DNA from: Comamonas sp. | GTDB taxonomy: Bacteria > Pseudomonadota > Gammaproteobacteria > Burkholderiales > Burkholderiaceae_C | Direction of reading: 5' to 3' | DNA: 38,664 nucleotides | Assembly (NCBI GenBank): GCA_015478895.1 | Contig: JADMKK010000011.1 | Span: 1-38,664 of the forward strand | Shown: positions 24,853 through 33,393 of the stretch, piece by piece | Layout of the letters: every line of letters starts with the position of its first letter | Numbering within the stretch: the stretch's first letter is position 1 | Translations under genes and position numbers: made by a program | Notes under the pieces: model-generated | Databases searched by the model: none | Told to the model about the DNA's origin: nothing | Seen by the model: only the letters and a program-made list of their open reading frames with translations

Positions 24853-26292
24853 TTAGGCGTGAGCAGGGTTAACGGCAGGCACTGCCACCTTCACAGAGCG
24901 ACCCGAAGCCACTGTCTTCATAACGTTCCAAGCCATGATCAGCATACCGATCAAGTACAGCAGACCGCCGATCATGCGGATCACGTAGAAGGGGTAGGAG
25001 GCCTTCACGCTTTCAACGAAGGTATAGGTCAAAGTACCGTCTGCATTCACAGCGCGCCACATCAGGCCTTGCATCACGCCAGAGATCCACATCGCCGCGA
25101 TGTACAGCACGATGCCGATGGTGGCCATCCAAAAGTGCAGCTCAATGGCTGACTTGGAGTGCATTTCGGTTTTACCGAATAAACGGGGGATCAGGTAGTA
25201 CAGCGAGCCCATGGTGATCAGGCCTACCCAGCCTAAAGCACCAGAGTGAACGTGACCTACGGTCCAGTCGGTGTAGTGAGACAGTGCATTGACCGTCTTG
25301 ATCGCCATCATGGGACCTTCGAAGGTGGACATGCCGTAGAACGACAGAGACACGATCAGGAAGCGCAAGATGGGATCTTCGCGCAACTTGTGCCATGCGC
25401 CAGACAATGTCATCACACCGTTAATCATGCCGCCCCAAGACGGGGCTAACAGAATCAGCGAGAACACCATGCCCACGGACTGCGTCCAATCAGGCAAAGC
25501 GGTGTAATGCAGGTGGTGAGGGCCCGCCCACATGTAGGTGAAGATCAGCGCCCAAAAGTGCACGATCGACAGACGGTACGAGTACACCGGACGACCTGCT
25601 TGCTTGGGCACGAAGTAGTACATCATGCCCAAGAATCCAGCCGTCAAGAAAAAGCCCACCGCATTGTGGCCGTACCACCATTGCACCATGGCATCTTGCA
25701 CACCAGCGTATGCAGAGTAGCTCTTCATCAGACCAGCAGGAATGGCTGCGCTATTCACAACGTGCAGCAGCGCTACAGCAATGATGAAAGCGCCAAAGAA
25801 CCAGTTAGCCACGTAAATGTGCTTGACTTTACGAGTACCGACAGTGCCAAAAAAGACGATGGCATAAGACACCCATACCAGGGTGATCAAGATGTCGATG
25901 GGCCATTCCAGTTCGGCGTATTCTTTGCCAGAGGTGAAGCCCAAAGGTAAAGAAACGACCGCAGCCAGAATCACCAGCTGCCAGCCCCAAAAAGTGAAGG
26001 CCGCCAACTTCGGCAGAAACAGGGTGGTCTGGCAGGTTCGCTGTACCACGTAGTAACTGGTAGCGAACAAGGCGCATCCGCCGAACGCAAAAATCACCGC
26101 ATTAGTGTGCAATGGACGCAAGCGGCCAAAGCTAAGCCAAGAAATACCGAAGTTGAGTTCAGGCCAAGCTAATTGAGCGGCGATCAAAACGCCGACCAAC
26201 ATGCCTATAACCCCCCACACAACGGCCATGATAGAAAACTGCCGGACTACGGTATCGCTGTAGTGTGCAGTAGTGGTTTTTAGAGTATCCAT
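24853..26292 (-). CDS. ccoN: cbb3-type cytochrome c oxidase subunit I (catalytic)
   Basis: Haem-copper oxidase of type C with high oxygen affinity; it reduces oxygen to water and pumps protons. The 479-residue product has about 12 membrane helices. Histidines for the haem and Cu sites occur in [40 protein letters not shown] and [17 protein letters not shown]. The active-site tyrosine is likely in the TYMWAGPHH to [10 protein letters not shown] region, as in the family. ATG 26292 has AGAGGTG upstream and gives the usual length; the preceding 150 bases belong to the intergenic region and ccoS. An FNR-type box lies 55 bases upstream. Confidence 0.97.
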   Translation of the reverse strand: MDTLKTTTAHYSDTVVRQFSIMAVVWGVIGMLVGVLIAAQLAWPELNFGISWLSFGRLRPLHTNAVIFAFGGCALFATSYYVVQRTCQTTLFLPKLAAFTFWGWQLVILAAVVSLPLGFTSGKEYAELEWPIDILITLVWVSYAIVFFGTVGTRKVKHIYVANWFFGAFIIAVALLHVVNSAAIPAGLMKSYSAYAGVQDAMVQWWYGHNAVGFFLTAGFLGMMYYFVPKQAGRPVYSYRLSIVHFWALIFTYMWAGPHHLHYTALPDWTQSVGMVFSLILLAPSWGGMINGVMTLSGAWHKLREDPILRFLIVSLSFYGMSTFEGPMMAIKTVNALSHYTDWTVGHVHSGALGWVGLITMGSLYYLIPRLFGKTEMHSKSAIELHFWMATIGIVLYIAAMWISGVMQGLMWRAVNADGTLTYTFVESVKASYPFYVIRMIGGLLYLIGMLIMAWNVMKTVASGRSVKVAVPAVNPAHA

Positions 26293-26346
26293 CGGGCACC
26301 TCTTAATATGCAGACGAAAGTGTTCACTGTTATGGTTTTTGCATTG

Positions 26347-26360
26347 TTGACAAACATCAA
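26347..26360. promoter_or_regulatory. FNR-type box upstream of ccoN
   Basis: TTGACAAACATCAA matches TTGAT-N4-ATCAA with one mismatch. Its end overlaps the ccoS stop codon. It is centred about 61 bases before the ccoN ATG. I could not find a convincing -10 box at the class II distance. Confidence 0.75.
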
Positions 26361-26494
26361 TCGTCTCGAAGAATGCGTTCAGCCTCTTGCTCCACGCTTT
26401 CAAATTGGCCGCGATAAACAGCCCACCAAAGCGCGCCTGCAATGACTAAGACGAGCACGACAGATAAAGGAACCAGAAGATAAAGAATGTCCAT
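26357..26494 (-). CDS. ccoS: cbb3 oxidase maturation protein CcoS
   Basis: A 45-residue protein, [20 protein letters not shown] then [20 protein letters not shown] and ILRDD. One membrane helix (about 3-24) followed by [20 protein letters not shown] is the CcoS pattern (the family usually reads W-A-x-x-x-G-Q-F-D-D-L-E). It helps insert haem and copper into CcoN. It starts 12 bases after the ccoI stop and shares its end with an FNR-type box. Confidence 0.92.
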   Translation of the reverse strand: MDILYLLVPLSVVLVLVIAGALWWAVYRGQFESVEQEAERILRDD

Positions 26495-26506
26495 CGCAGC
26501 TGGCCT

Positions 26507-28945
26507 TTAATGGACTTGCAAACCCGTTACAAGCTGACTTGCGGGAATATTCGTCAAAGATATTTTTTTGGTATCTGCTGACAGCTTTCGAGCTAATCGC
26601 GCGGCATTGAGCACAACCAATAAAGAGCTCAGCGCCATTCCCAAACCCGCCAGCCAAGCCGGCATTAATCCGGCCAAGGCAAAGGGGACAGAAACGGCGT
26701 TGTAAGCCGCCGCCCAAGCCAAGTTTTGGCGTACTATTCGTAGCGTTTTCCGCGCAAAATGCACAGCCCCAAGCACCAAATCCAGGTCGTCGCTGAGTAC
26801 AACAAAGTCTGATCGCGCTCGGGCTAGGGGCACCGCACGCCCAAAAGCAAAAGATACGTCTGCACCTGCAAGCACAGGGCCATCATTGAGCCCATCACCA
26901 ACCATTGCGACTTTTGCGCCCTGTTCTTGAAGCACACGCATGGCGGTTAGTTTGGCTGCAGGCGTAAATTGGGCATGGCCTTGTGCAATTCCAACAGCGT
27001 TGGCAATGTTTGCCACAGCCTGCGGCTCATCACCAGACATCAATTGCACGTCAATACCCGATTGTTTCAATCCTTTAACAACGAATGCGGCATCTGGCCT
27101 CAACACTTCATTCAGCTTGAAGACGGCTAAGGGCAGCGAAGTTCCATGCGCAGTCTCTTGGGACAAATAGACGGCCTGGGTTTGGATCGAAAAACGCTCA
27201 GACTGCGTAAAACTGCATGACCCCAGGCGCACCCAAATTGGCTCTAACGAAGCGATATCGGCATGCATGCGCTTGACCAGAGCGCGCAAACCTTTGCCAC
27301 TTACCTCTTCGACCGACAGCACGTTCCAAGCTAGTACGCTTTGAGCGCCAAACGACGCCACGGCTTTTGATACCGGATGAATGGAGTGTTGCGCCAAAGC
27401 TGCTGCCAAGCTTTGCCATAAAGCGCCATCTGCAGCCTCAATTGTTTGCATCTCTGAGACCTGAATGCCATCACAAGTCAAAGTACCTGTTTTGTCAAAA
27501 ATCAGGGTATCGATAGAAGCTAAATTCTCAAGACCTTGGAGATTGCGAACCAATACACCGTGACGTGCCAATGTTCCTGCTGCGGTCAGCATAGCCACTG
27601 GCGTTGCTAGAGAGAGGGCGCATGGGCAGGTCACGATCAGAACCGCAGCAGCGACCATCAACGCACGGCCGGGGTCTGTTGGCCACCAGTAGATAGCAGC
27701 GGCTGCTGCTAGTCCAATCACAGCGATGAGAAATGGTCCTGCGACCTTGTCTGCCAGCTGTGCAAGGCGCGGTTTTTGGGTGGAGGCGCTTTCCATCAAA
27801 TCAACAATCTGAGCAAATTTAGTTTGCGCGCCTACCCTATCTACGCGAACGTCAACAGTCGCTGTCAGGTTGTAACTTCCCGCAGTTACCGCATCCCCAA
27901 TTCCACGTGCAACAGGTTTTGACTCACCAGTTAACAGTGCTTCATCAGCTTGGGTGCGGCCACGTTCAATATTTCCGTCGACAGAAAATGCCTCTCCTGG
28001 CAATACGCGAACAAGGTCTCCAACCTTGATATGGCGAAGAGCTACACGCTCATACTTCCCATTTGCTGAAACACGCTCGACGCTATCAGGCAAACGGTTC
28101 ATCACTGCATCTAATGCCCCCGCTGTTCTGTCGCGCAACCTTATTTCTAACCAACGCCCGGTAAGAAGAAAACACACAAACATCGTCAAGGAGTCAAAGA
28201 AAACTTCCTGGCCAAAAATCCCTTCTGGATCAAAAGTTCCCAACGTACTGACAACGAAAGTGAGCAGCATGCCCAGCGCTACGGGCAAGTCCATACTCAC
28301 TCGTCGATGGCAAACATCGCGCCATGCACCAGAAAAAAATGGCCCGCATGCAAAGATGAGCATGGGTATGCAGATAACCCAAGATGCCCATCGCAACAAA
28401 CGCTCCATCTCCATGGACAGATCGCCTGCTTGCGCCTCATATGCCGGCCATGCATACATCATTACCTGCATCATGCAAAACGTTGCCAAGAGCCAGCGCC
28501 ACAATGCTTTGCGGTTAAGCGCTTGATTCAACTCACGGCTCGCTGAGTCTTTCGCGGGCAATGCTTCGTACCCTAATTCACGCACGATTTCCAGCAATTT
28601 GGACGGCAGTACTTCTTGAGGTCTCCACACCACACGCGCCCGGCGCGCTGCAGCGCTCACCTCGGCTTTGATTACCCCTGGAGTAGCACGAAGTGCATCT
28701 TCAATAGTTAATGCGCAAGTGGAGCAATGCATTCCGTTTAATGCAAAGTGCGAATCCCAAACAGGCACATTAAATGGATCAAAACCCTGGAGGTGATTCG
28801 CCAGCTCTGGCTCCGCAGGACGACCAAAGCTGTCCCACTCTAAAGGATCGTCCAATAAGTGAATGTGGTTTGATATGGAAGGGAGGGGCTCCGAGAAAGC
28901 GGCATTCCCCTGCACAAGAAACGACTGCGGAGTAGGTGAGGACAT
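26507..28945 (-). CDS. ccoI: Copper-exporting P-type ATPase for cbb3 oxidase assembly (CcoI/FixI)
   Basis: P1B-type ATPase that moves copper to the periplasmic side for cbb3 oxidase. The 812-residue product has an unusual 65-residue lead, one heavy-metal domain with Cys74 and Cys77 (GMHCSTCALTIEDAL), eight membrane segments, the actuator motif LLTGES, the transport site CPCALSLATP, the phosphorylation site DKTGTLT, and GDGLNDGPVLAGADVSFAFG of the hinge. It heads ccoI-ccoS and is divergent from a universal stress gene. Confidence 0.94.
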   Translation of the reverse strand: MSSPTPQSFLVQGNAAFSEPLPSISNHIHLLDDPLEWDSFGRPAEPELANHLQGFDPFNVPVWDSHFALNGMHCSTCALTIEDALRATPGVIKAEVSAAARRARVVWRPQEVLPSKLLEIVRELGYEALPAKDSASRELNQALNRKALWRWLLATFCMMQVMMYAWPAYEAQAGDLSMEMERLLRWASWVICIPMLIFACGPFFSGAWRDVCHRRVSMDLPVALGMLLTFVVSTLGTFDPEGIFGQEVFFDSLTMFVCFLLTGRWLEIRLRDRTAGALDAVMNRLPDSVERVSANGKYERVALRHIKVGDLVRVLPGEAFSVDGNIERGRTQADEALLTGESKPVARGIGDAVTAGSYNLTATVDVRVDRVGAQTKFAQIVDLMESASTQKPRLAQLADKVAGPFLIAVIGLAAAAAIYWWPTDPGRALMVAAAVLIVTCPCALSLATPVAMLTAAGTLARHGVLVRNLQGLENLASIDTLIFDKTGTLTCDGIQVSEMQTIEAADGALWQSLAAALAQHSIHPVSKAVASFGAQSVLAWNVLSVEEVSGKGLRALVKRMHADIASLEPIWVRLGSCSFTQSERFSIQTQAVYLSQETAHGTSLPLAVFKLNEVLRPDAAFVVKGLKQSGIDVQLMSGDEPQAVANIANAVGIAQGHAQFTPAAKLTAMRVLQEQGAKVAMVGDGLNDGPVLAGADVSFAFGRAVPLARARSDFVVLSDDLDLVLGAVHFARKTLRIVRQNLAWAAAYNAVSVPFALAGLMPAWLAGLGMALSSLLVVLNAARLARKLSADTKKISLTNIPASQLVTGLQVH

Positions 28946-28980
28946 GTGGGCAAGCGTATCGACACACGCCAGCCATCACA

Positions 28981-28994
28981 TTGACTTACATCAA
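28981..28994. promoter_or_regulatory. FNR-type box between ccoI and the usp gene
   Basis: TTGACTTACATCAA matches TTGAT-N4-ATCAA with one mismatch and has the same half-sites as the box before ccoN. A good -10 box TATGCT lies at 29016-29021 on the plus strand, predicting a start near 29028. The box centre is then at about -41, the place for class II activation of the usp gene. It may also act on ccoI, 36 bases away. Confidence 0.8.
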
Positions 28995-29058
28995 GAGTAA
29001 ACTGCAAGCCTCCTCTATGCTTTATCCATTGATATTCATTTCACATGAGGAGATAAAA

Positions 29059-29502
29059 ATGTACGAACGCATCCTTGTTGCCACTGACGGCTCAGCGCTT
29101 TCCGACAAAGCCGTGGAGCACTCCCTAGCGCTGGCGAAAATGACAGGTGCAACTGTTGTTGCACTCAAAGTGGTGCCTCGCTACCCTCGTAGCTATCTTG
29201 AAGGCGGGGCAACGGTTGACAACACAGAAATCAAGCGCATCGAAGCCCAGTGGGCTGAACAAGCGCAGGAAGTGCTCAACAAAATCAAGGTACAGGGCAA
29301 AAGTGAAGGTGTTACTGTCAAAACCAGTATTGCGAAGTCTGATCTGATTGCAGAGTCCATCATGTCGGCAGCTGAAAAGCAAAATGCTGATCTGATCGTC
29401 ATGGCTTCGCATGGCCGCAAAGGCATCAAGCGACTCTTGCTGGGAAGTGAAACGCAGCATGTACTAACGCACTCTAAAGTGCCCGTACTCGTTCTGCGCT
29501 AA
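29059..29502 (+). CDS. Universal stress protein, UspA family
   Basis: Cytoplasmic nucleotide-binding stress protein, 147 residues. It starts YERILVATDGSALSDKAVEH, and the C-terminal ATP-binding pattern is SHGRKGIKRLLLGS followed by THSKVPVLVLR. This pattern suggests an ATP-binding type of Usp. ATG 29059 has GAGGAG 8 bases upstream. The FNR-type box and -10 box upstream suggest induction at low oxygen, as known for several Usp genes near anaerobic regulators. Confidence 0.93.
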   Translation: MYERILVATDGSALSDKAVEHSLALAKMTGATVVALKVVPRYPRSYLEGGATVDNTEIKRIEAQWAEQAQEVLNKIKVQGKSEGVTVKTSIAKSDLIAESIMSAAEKQNADLIVMASHGRKGIKRLLLGSETQHVLTHSKVPVLVLR

Positions 29503-29523
29503 GCACCCCCTGCATCACTTCGC

Positions 29524-29548
29524 AAAGAGACCTATCAGGTCTCTTTTT
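29524..29548 (+). terminator. Terminator after the usp gene
   Basis: AAAGAGACC (29524-29532) and GGTCTCTTT (29538-29546) form a 9-bp stem with a 5-base loop ending in a T run. A second hairpin, GCGTTTTT-CT-AAAAACGC, follows at 29582-29599. Confidence 0.85.
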
Positions 29549-29651
29549 AGTTCCATCCTCGGCACCTCAACCCTTTGGGTTGCGTTTTTCTAAAAACGCG
29601 GCTGCTCACTACTGGATTACGGCCAGGTTGGCTTCACCCATTCAAGCACGC

Positions 29652-30713
29652 TCATACCTCTTCTGCGTCTTTCAGTTGAATGTTCTTAAACCCAAGCGCT
29701 TTCAGACGCTGCGCCCATTCCTGTGTTTGAGCACCGACCATCGCCGCGAACTCTTCCCCATAAATTCCCCCCCACTCCACCCCGATCGATTCATAGACCT
29801 GTAGAAAGACTTGGTCGTCGCCGAGTTGTTTGAGCACAGTCAGGATGCTCTGCCGAAGCGATTCACTAATATTTTTCGGAGCAAATAGCCCATACCACGC
29901 CAAGCTATCGAGAGAATCTATTCCTAGCTCAGCCGCACAGGGGACGTCAGGCAGCACTGCCTGTCGCTGGGCGCCCGACACCATTAATGCTTTTAAATGT
30001 CCGCTACGGACATGGGGCAGGCATGAAACAAGGCTGTCCAACATCGTATCAACGGAGCCTGCCAACAAATCTTGCAAAGCCGGTCCTGAGCCCCGAAAGT
30101 GCACAAATTCAAAGTTCAGTTCTTGTTGCGATCGCAGAATTTCGGCAGCAATGTGACTCGATGAGCCTACGCCAGCCGACCCCATCCGGAAACGGCGCGG
30201 TTTGCGCCGCAACTCTGCCTGCCATTCCATGATCGTGCGTGCACGCATTTTCGAAGGATTGACTACGACAACCTGCGGCATGTACGCGAGCAATGCCAAA
30301 GGCGTCAGGTCTTCGAGCAAGTCGAAGTCTGCATCGGGCAACAAAGCTCGCATCTTCGTGAGATGGCTGCCGCCAATCAGCATGTGGTATCCATCTGCGG
30401 GGGTACTGGCCGCGTAGCTGGAGCCAAACAAACCACCTGAGCCGCCTCGGTAATCCAGGCGCATGCTCTGGTGGGTAAGGCGTTCAAAAGCCGTCGCCAA
30501 GTGCTTGCCCAGTATGGCGCTTGCTCCACCCGCCGGAAAAGGCACGACCACGTTCACCGGTTTAATGGGCCAGGCTTTGTGATGGCTGCTTTTGTTCTGC
30601 GCCCAAACAGGTGAGGTGACCGCCAACGCCATCAGCGACTGCAGAAAAGCTCGGCGTGGGTCTGGGCTCAAGACGGGTTGAATGACAGGATGTATGCGTG
30701 GTTTCACAGGCAA
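29652..30713 (-). CDS. Bug/TctC-family periplasmic binding protein
   Basis: Orphan solute-binding protein of the Bordetella uptake gene (Bug) type; ligands of the family are mostly carboxylates or amides. Family stretches are WPIKPVNVVVPFPAGGASAI, YRGGSGGLFGSSYAA, ADGYHMLIGG and LPDVPCAAELGI. The signal peptide (RRAFLQSLMALAVTSPVWAQ) has two arginines and sits about 18 residues in. The start is unclear: TTG 30713 directly follows the lgt stop and GTG 30707 is next; there is no ATG at this place. No permease genes adjoin it. Probably co-transcribed with lgt. The Asp/Glu often seen in the ligand motif PAGG(S/P)xD is replaced by PAGGASA here. Confidence 0.85.
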   Translation of the reverse strand: MPVKPRIHPVIQPVLSPDPRRAFLQSLMALAVTSPVWAQNKSSHHKAWPIKPVNVVVPFPAGGASAILGKHLATAFERLTHQSMRLDYRGGSGGLFGSSYAASTPADGYHMLIGGSHLTKMRALLPDADFDLLEDLTPLALLAYMPQVVVVNPSKMRARTIMEWQAELRRKPRRFRMGSAGVGSSSHIAAEILRSQQELNFEFVHFRGSGPALQDLLAGSVDTMLDSLVSCLPHVRSGHLKALMVSGAQRQAVLPDVPCAAELGIDSLDSLAWYGLFAPKNISESLRQSILTVLKQLGDDQVFLQVYESIGVEWGGIYGEEFAAMVGAQTQEWAQRLKALGFKNIQLKDAEEV

Positions 30714-31523
30714 TCACACTTTACGGCGTTCGGCCCACACCCACAGGCCAGCACCGGCCAGCATCATGGGCAGACACAGCCACTGCCCCATACTCATGCC
30801 CATGGACAGCAAGCCCAAATACGCATCAGGCTCACGGAAATATTCTGCAATGAAGCGGAACAAGCCGTAACCCACCGTGAATGCTGCGGCCACCTGCCCT
30901 GGCTTGCGTTCTTTGCGCGCATACAGCCACAGCAGCACAAACAGCAGCAAACCTTCCAGCAAAAACTGGTAGATCTGCGAAGGATGGCGCGGCAGCATGG
31001 AGCCACTTTGGGGAAAGACCATGCCCCATGGCAAGTCAGGACTGGAGAAACGCCCCCATAACTCGCCATTGATAAAGTTGCCAATCCGCCCTGCTGCCAA
31101 GCCCGTCGGTACGCAAGGTGCGACGAAATCCGCGACCTGCAACCAAGATCGTTTGCGCGAATAAGCAAACCACAACATGGCGACGATGACACCCAGCAAA
31201 CCGCCATGGAAACTCATGCCGCCTTCCCACACCGCAAAAATTTCCAGCGGATGGCTGAGGTAATAAGCAGGTTTATAGAACAGGCAATATCCCAAACGCC
31301 CGCCAATAATGACGCCCACCACACCGCAAAAAAGCAGGTCTTCTACGTCCCGCCGGTTCCACACAGCGCTACCGGTCAAATTCGAAAAAGGTGGGTGTTT
31401 TAACCGGCGTGTCCCTAGCCACAAAAAAAGGCCAAATGCGGCCAAATAGGTCAAGCCATACCAATGGATAGCTATCGGCCCTATTTGCAGGGCTACCGGA
31501 TCAATGTGTGGGTACATCAGCAT
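30714..31523 (-). CDS. lgt: Prolipoprotein diacylglyceryl transferase
   Basis: Inner-membrane enzyme that adds diacylglycerol to the lipobox Cys of prolipoproteins, the first step of lipoprotein maturation. The 269-residue product has seven likely membrane helices, [19 protein letters not shown] at the start, [10 protein letters not shown] with the essential HGGL motif, and the Lgt signature [14 protein letters not shown]. The C-terminus has [17 protein letters not shown] and [15 protein letters not shown] 31523 (MLMYPHIDP) matches the family start; an in-frame ATG at 31628 would add 35 unrelated residues. Confidence 0.96.
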   Translation of the reverse strand: MLMYPHIDPVALQIGPIAIHWYGLTYLAAFGLFLWLGTRRLKHPPFSNLTGSAVWNRRDVEDLLFCGVVGVIIGGRLGYCLFYKPAYYLSHPLEIFAVWEGGMSFHGGLLGVIVAMLWFAYSRKRSWLQVADFVAPCVPTGLAAGRIGNFINGELWGRFSSPDLPWGMVFPQSGSMLPRHPSQIYQFLLEGLLLFVLLWLYARKERKPGQVAAAFTVGYGLFRFIAEYFREPDAYLGLLSMGMSMGQWLCLPMMLAGAGLWVWAERRKV

Positions 31524-31711
31524 GGTTTGCATTGTGCCGCAGCCAGTATGTAACACATGGCACGCATGTAACATTCCAAGCAATCGCGAATGATTCTGCG
31601 TTGCGCACGCATGCAAAGCGTTCGACAAGGTTTCTATACCAGGCTGTGCACCAAGTGACGTGCTTAACAGACATACTCACTGGCACTGCAACTTATATTT
31701 TCAACCACACT

Positions 31712-32188
31712 ATGCAAGGCCACCCCGAAGTCATCGATTGTCTCAAAGAACTGCTGCGTGGCGAGCTGGCTGCACGTGACCAGTACTTCATCCATTCGCG
31801 CCAGTATGAAGACCAGGGCTTCATGCGCCTTTTTGCACGCATTGCCCATGAGATGGAAGAAGAGACTCTGCATGCGGATGTCATCTTGCGCCGCATCCTT
31901 TTTTTGGGCGGCAAGCCTGATATGCGTGCGCACCCTTTTGAAGCTGGCAATACCGTCGAAGAAATGCTGCGCCGCGACCTGGAAGTGGAATACGCCGTGC
32001 GCGACAATCTGCGTGCCGCCATGCATTTGTGCGAACGCCATGGTGATTATCAAAGCCGCGATCTGCTGCTGGCCCAGCTTAAAGATACCGAAGAAGATCA
32101 CGCCTATTGGCTGGAAAAGCAGCTGGGCCTGATCGAAAAAATCGGCCTGCCCAATTACCTGCAAGCGCAGATCGGCATGGCCGCATAA
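31712..32188 (+). CDS. bfr: Bacterioferritin, variant lacking the usual haem-ligand Met
   Basis: Iron-storage ferritin of 24 subunits. The 158-residue product aligns without gaps to E. coli Bfr for the first half and has the same length. Ferroxidase ligands are conserved: Glu18 ([11 protein letters not shown]), Glu51 and His54 (EEETLHAD), Glu94 (LEVEYAV), Glu127 and His130 ([11 protein letters not shown]). The haem-ligating Met52 of E. coli is Thr here. ATG 31712 is the family start; no strong ribosome binding site is seen. Divergent from lgt across 188 bases. Confidence 0.93.
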   Translation: MQGHPEVIDCLKELLRGELAARDQYFIHSRQYEDQGFMRLFARIAHEMEEETLHADVILRRILFLGGKPDMRAHPFEAGNTVEEMLRRDLEVEYAVRDNLRAAMHLCERHGDYQSRDLLLAQLKDTEEDHAYWLEKQLGLIEKIGLPNYLQAQIGMAA

Positions 32189-32207
32189 CGCTTGCCAGCC
32201 CGATATT

Positions 32208-32233
32208 AAGCGCCTGTTTGCAGGCGCTTTTTT
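32208..32233. terminator. Terminator between bfr and the convergent Bug gene
   Basis: AAGCGCCTG-TTTG-CAGGCGCTT with a T run after it, 20 bases past the bfr stop and 6 bases before the end of the opposing gene. Confidence 0.88.
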
Positions 32234-32238
32234 ATGCC

Positions 32239-33258
32239 CTACTCACTGCCATCGGTAATGCCGCGCTGACGCACCAGCATCTGCACTTGGGCTGTGGTTT
32301 GCTCCACCATGTGCTGCAAATCCTGCGCTGTGCCTCCCATAGGCGTCACTCCCAGTTGTGCCAACCGCTCGCGCAAAACGCTTTGCTGCAGCGCATGGTT
32401 GGCGGCAGCATTCAGACGTTGCACCACGGCGGCGGGCGTACCGGCAGGCGCAACCAGACCAAACCAGGTAATGGCCAGATCGTTTAACGCTGGGTAGCCC
32501 AACTCTGCCAGCGTTGGCACGTCGGGCAGGCTGGGTAAGCGCCGCTCGGCGGCGACTGCAAATGGCACCAGCCGCCCGGCCTGCACATGGGGCGCAGACG
32601 ACGGGAACTGGTCACTGAGTACCTGCGTTTGCCCCGCCAAGGCGCTATTGACCACGGGGCCCATGCCTTTAAATGGAATATGGCGCAACTGCAGGCCCCA
32701 CTCTGCATTCATGGCCTCCAAAATCACATGGCCAATTGAACCTACGCCCGAGGAGCCCGCCGTCCATGCATCGCCGTTCGCACGCGCTGTGGCAACAAAC
32801 TGCGCAAAGTCCTGCACACCCAAGCTGGGTGGCACGGAAAACACCGAGGCAATCGAGGCCAGTGGCACCACCATCTGCAAGTCACGCAGCGGCCGCACGC
32901 GCGCTGCTTTAAGCACCACTGGGTTCACCGCCAGACTGCTGATAGAGCCCAGGCCCAGCGTGTAACCATCGGCTGGCGCGTGCACCACGGTCTCGGTGCC
33001 AATCATGCCGCCAGCACCGGCCTTGTTTTCTACCAACACGGTCTGGCCCAGCTCCCGCTGCATCGCATCTGCCACCAAACGCGCGACGATGTCGGTGGAG
33101 CCACCTGCCGCAAAAGGCACGATCAGCTTGATAGGTTTGCTGGGGAACGTATGCCCAGAAGCCTGTGCCCATGCAGATGTGGGCATTGCAGCTGCGGCGC
33201 AAAGCAGGCCAGAGCACAACGCCAGCAGCTTGCGGCGTAAAGGCAAAAAGCAAATCAT
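32239..33258 (-). CDS. Bug/TctC-family periplasmic binding protein (second orphan)
   Basis: Solute-binding protein of 339 residues. The signal peptide MICFLPLRRKLLALCSGLLC continues to MPTSAWAQ. Family stretches are FPSKPIKLIVPFAAGGSTDI with the usual Asp, NKAGAGGMIGTETVVHAPAD, SSGVGSIGHVILEAM and LPDVPTLAELGYP. ATG 33258 has AAGGA upstream. No transporter membrane genes adjoin it; orphan Bug proteins are common in Burkholderiales and may feed a shared TctAB or a sensor kinase. It lies downstream of ilvD on the same strand, separated by a terminator. Confidence 0.9.
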   Translation of the reverse strand: MICFLPLRRKLLALCSGLLCAAAAMPTSAWAQASGHTFPSKPIKLIVPFAAGGSTDIVARLVADAMQRELGQTVLVENKAGAGGMIGTETVVHAPADGYTLGLGSISSLAVNPVVLKAARVRPLRDLQMVVPLASIASVFSVPPSLGVQDFAQFVATARANGDAWTAGSSGVGSIGHVILEAMNAEWGLQLRHIPFKGMGPVVNSALAGQTQVLSDQFPSSAPHVQAGRLVPFAVAAERRLPSLPDVPTLAELGYPALNDLAITWFGLVAPAGTPAAVVQRLNAAANHALQQSVLRERLAQLGVTPMGGTAQDLQHMVEQTTAQVQMLVRQRGITDGSE

Positions 33259-33298
33259 CGAGCATCCTTTCGCGGTGCGCCAGCACACCCATAAGCCA

Positions 33299-33393
33299 TT
33301 AAAAAAGCGAGCTACTAGCCTAACAAAACAAAGGGCTTGAGAGTAATTACACCCTCAAGCCCTTTATAGACAACGGCCAATAGCTATGCTTTT
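33299..33393. repeat. Palindromic intergenic repeat with the ilvD terminator inside
   Basis: The inner hairpin AAAGGGCTTGAG (33330-33341) / CTCAAGCCCTTT (33354-33365) is a perfect 12-bp stem; on the minus strand it is followed by GTTTTGTT, so it should end the ilvD transcript. The outer arms AAAAGCGAGCTACTAGCC (33303-33320) and GGCCAATAGCTATGCTTTT (33375-33393) are inverted copies with a few mismatches. The right arm overlaps the ilvD stop. Confidence 0.7.
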
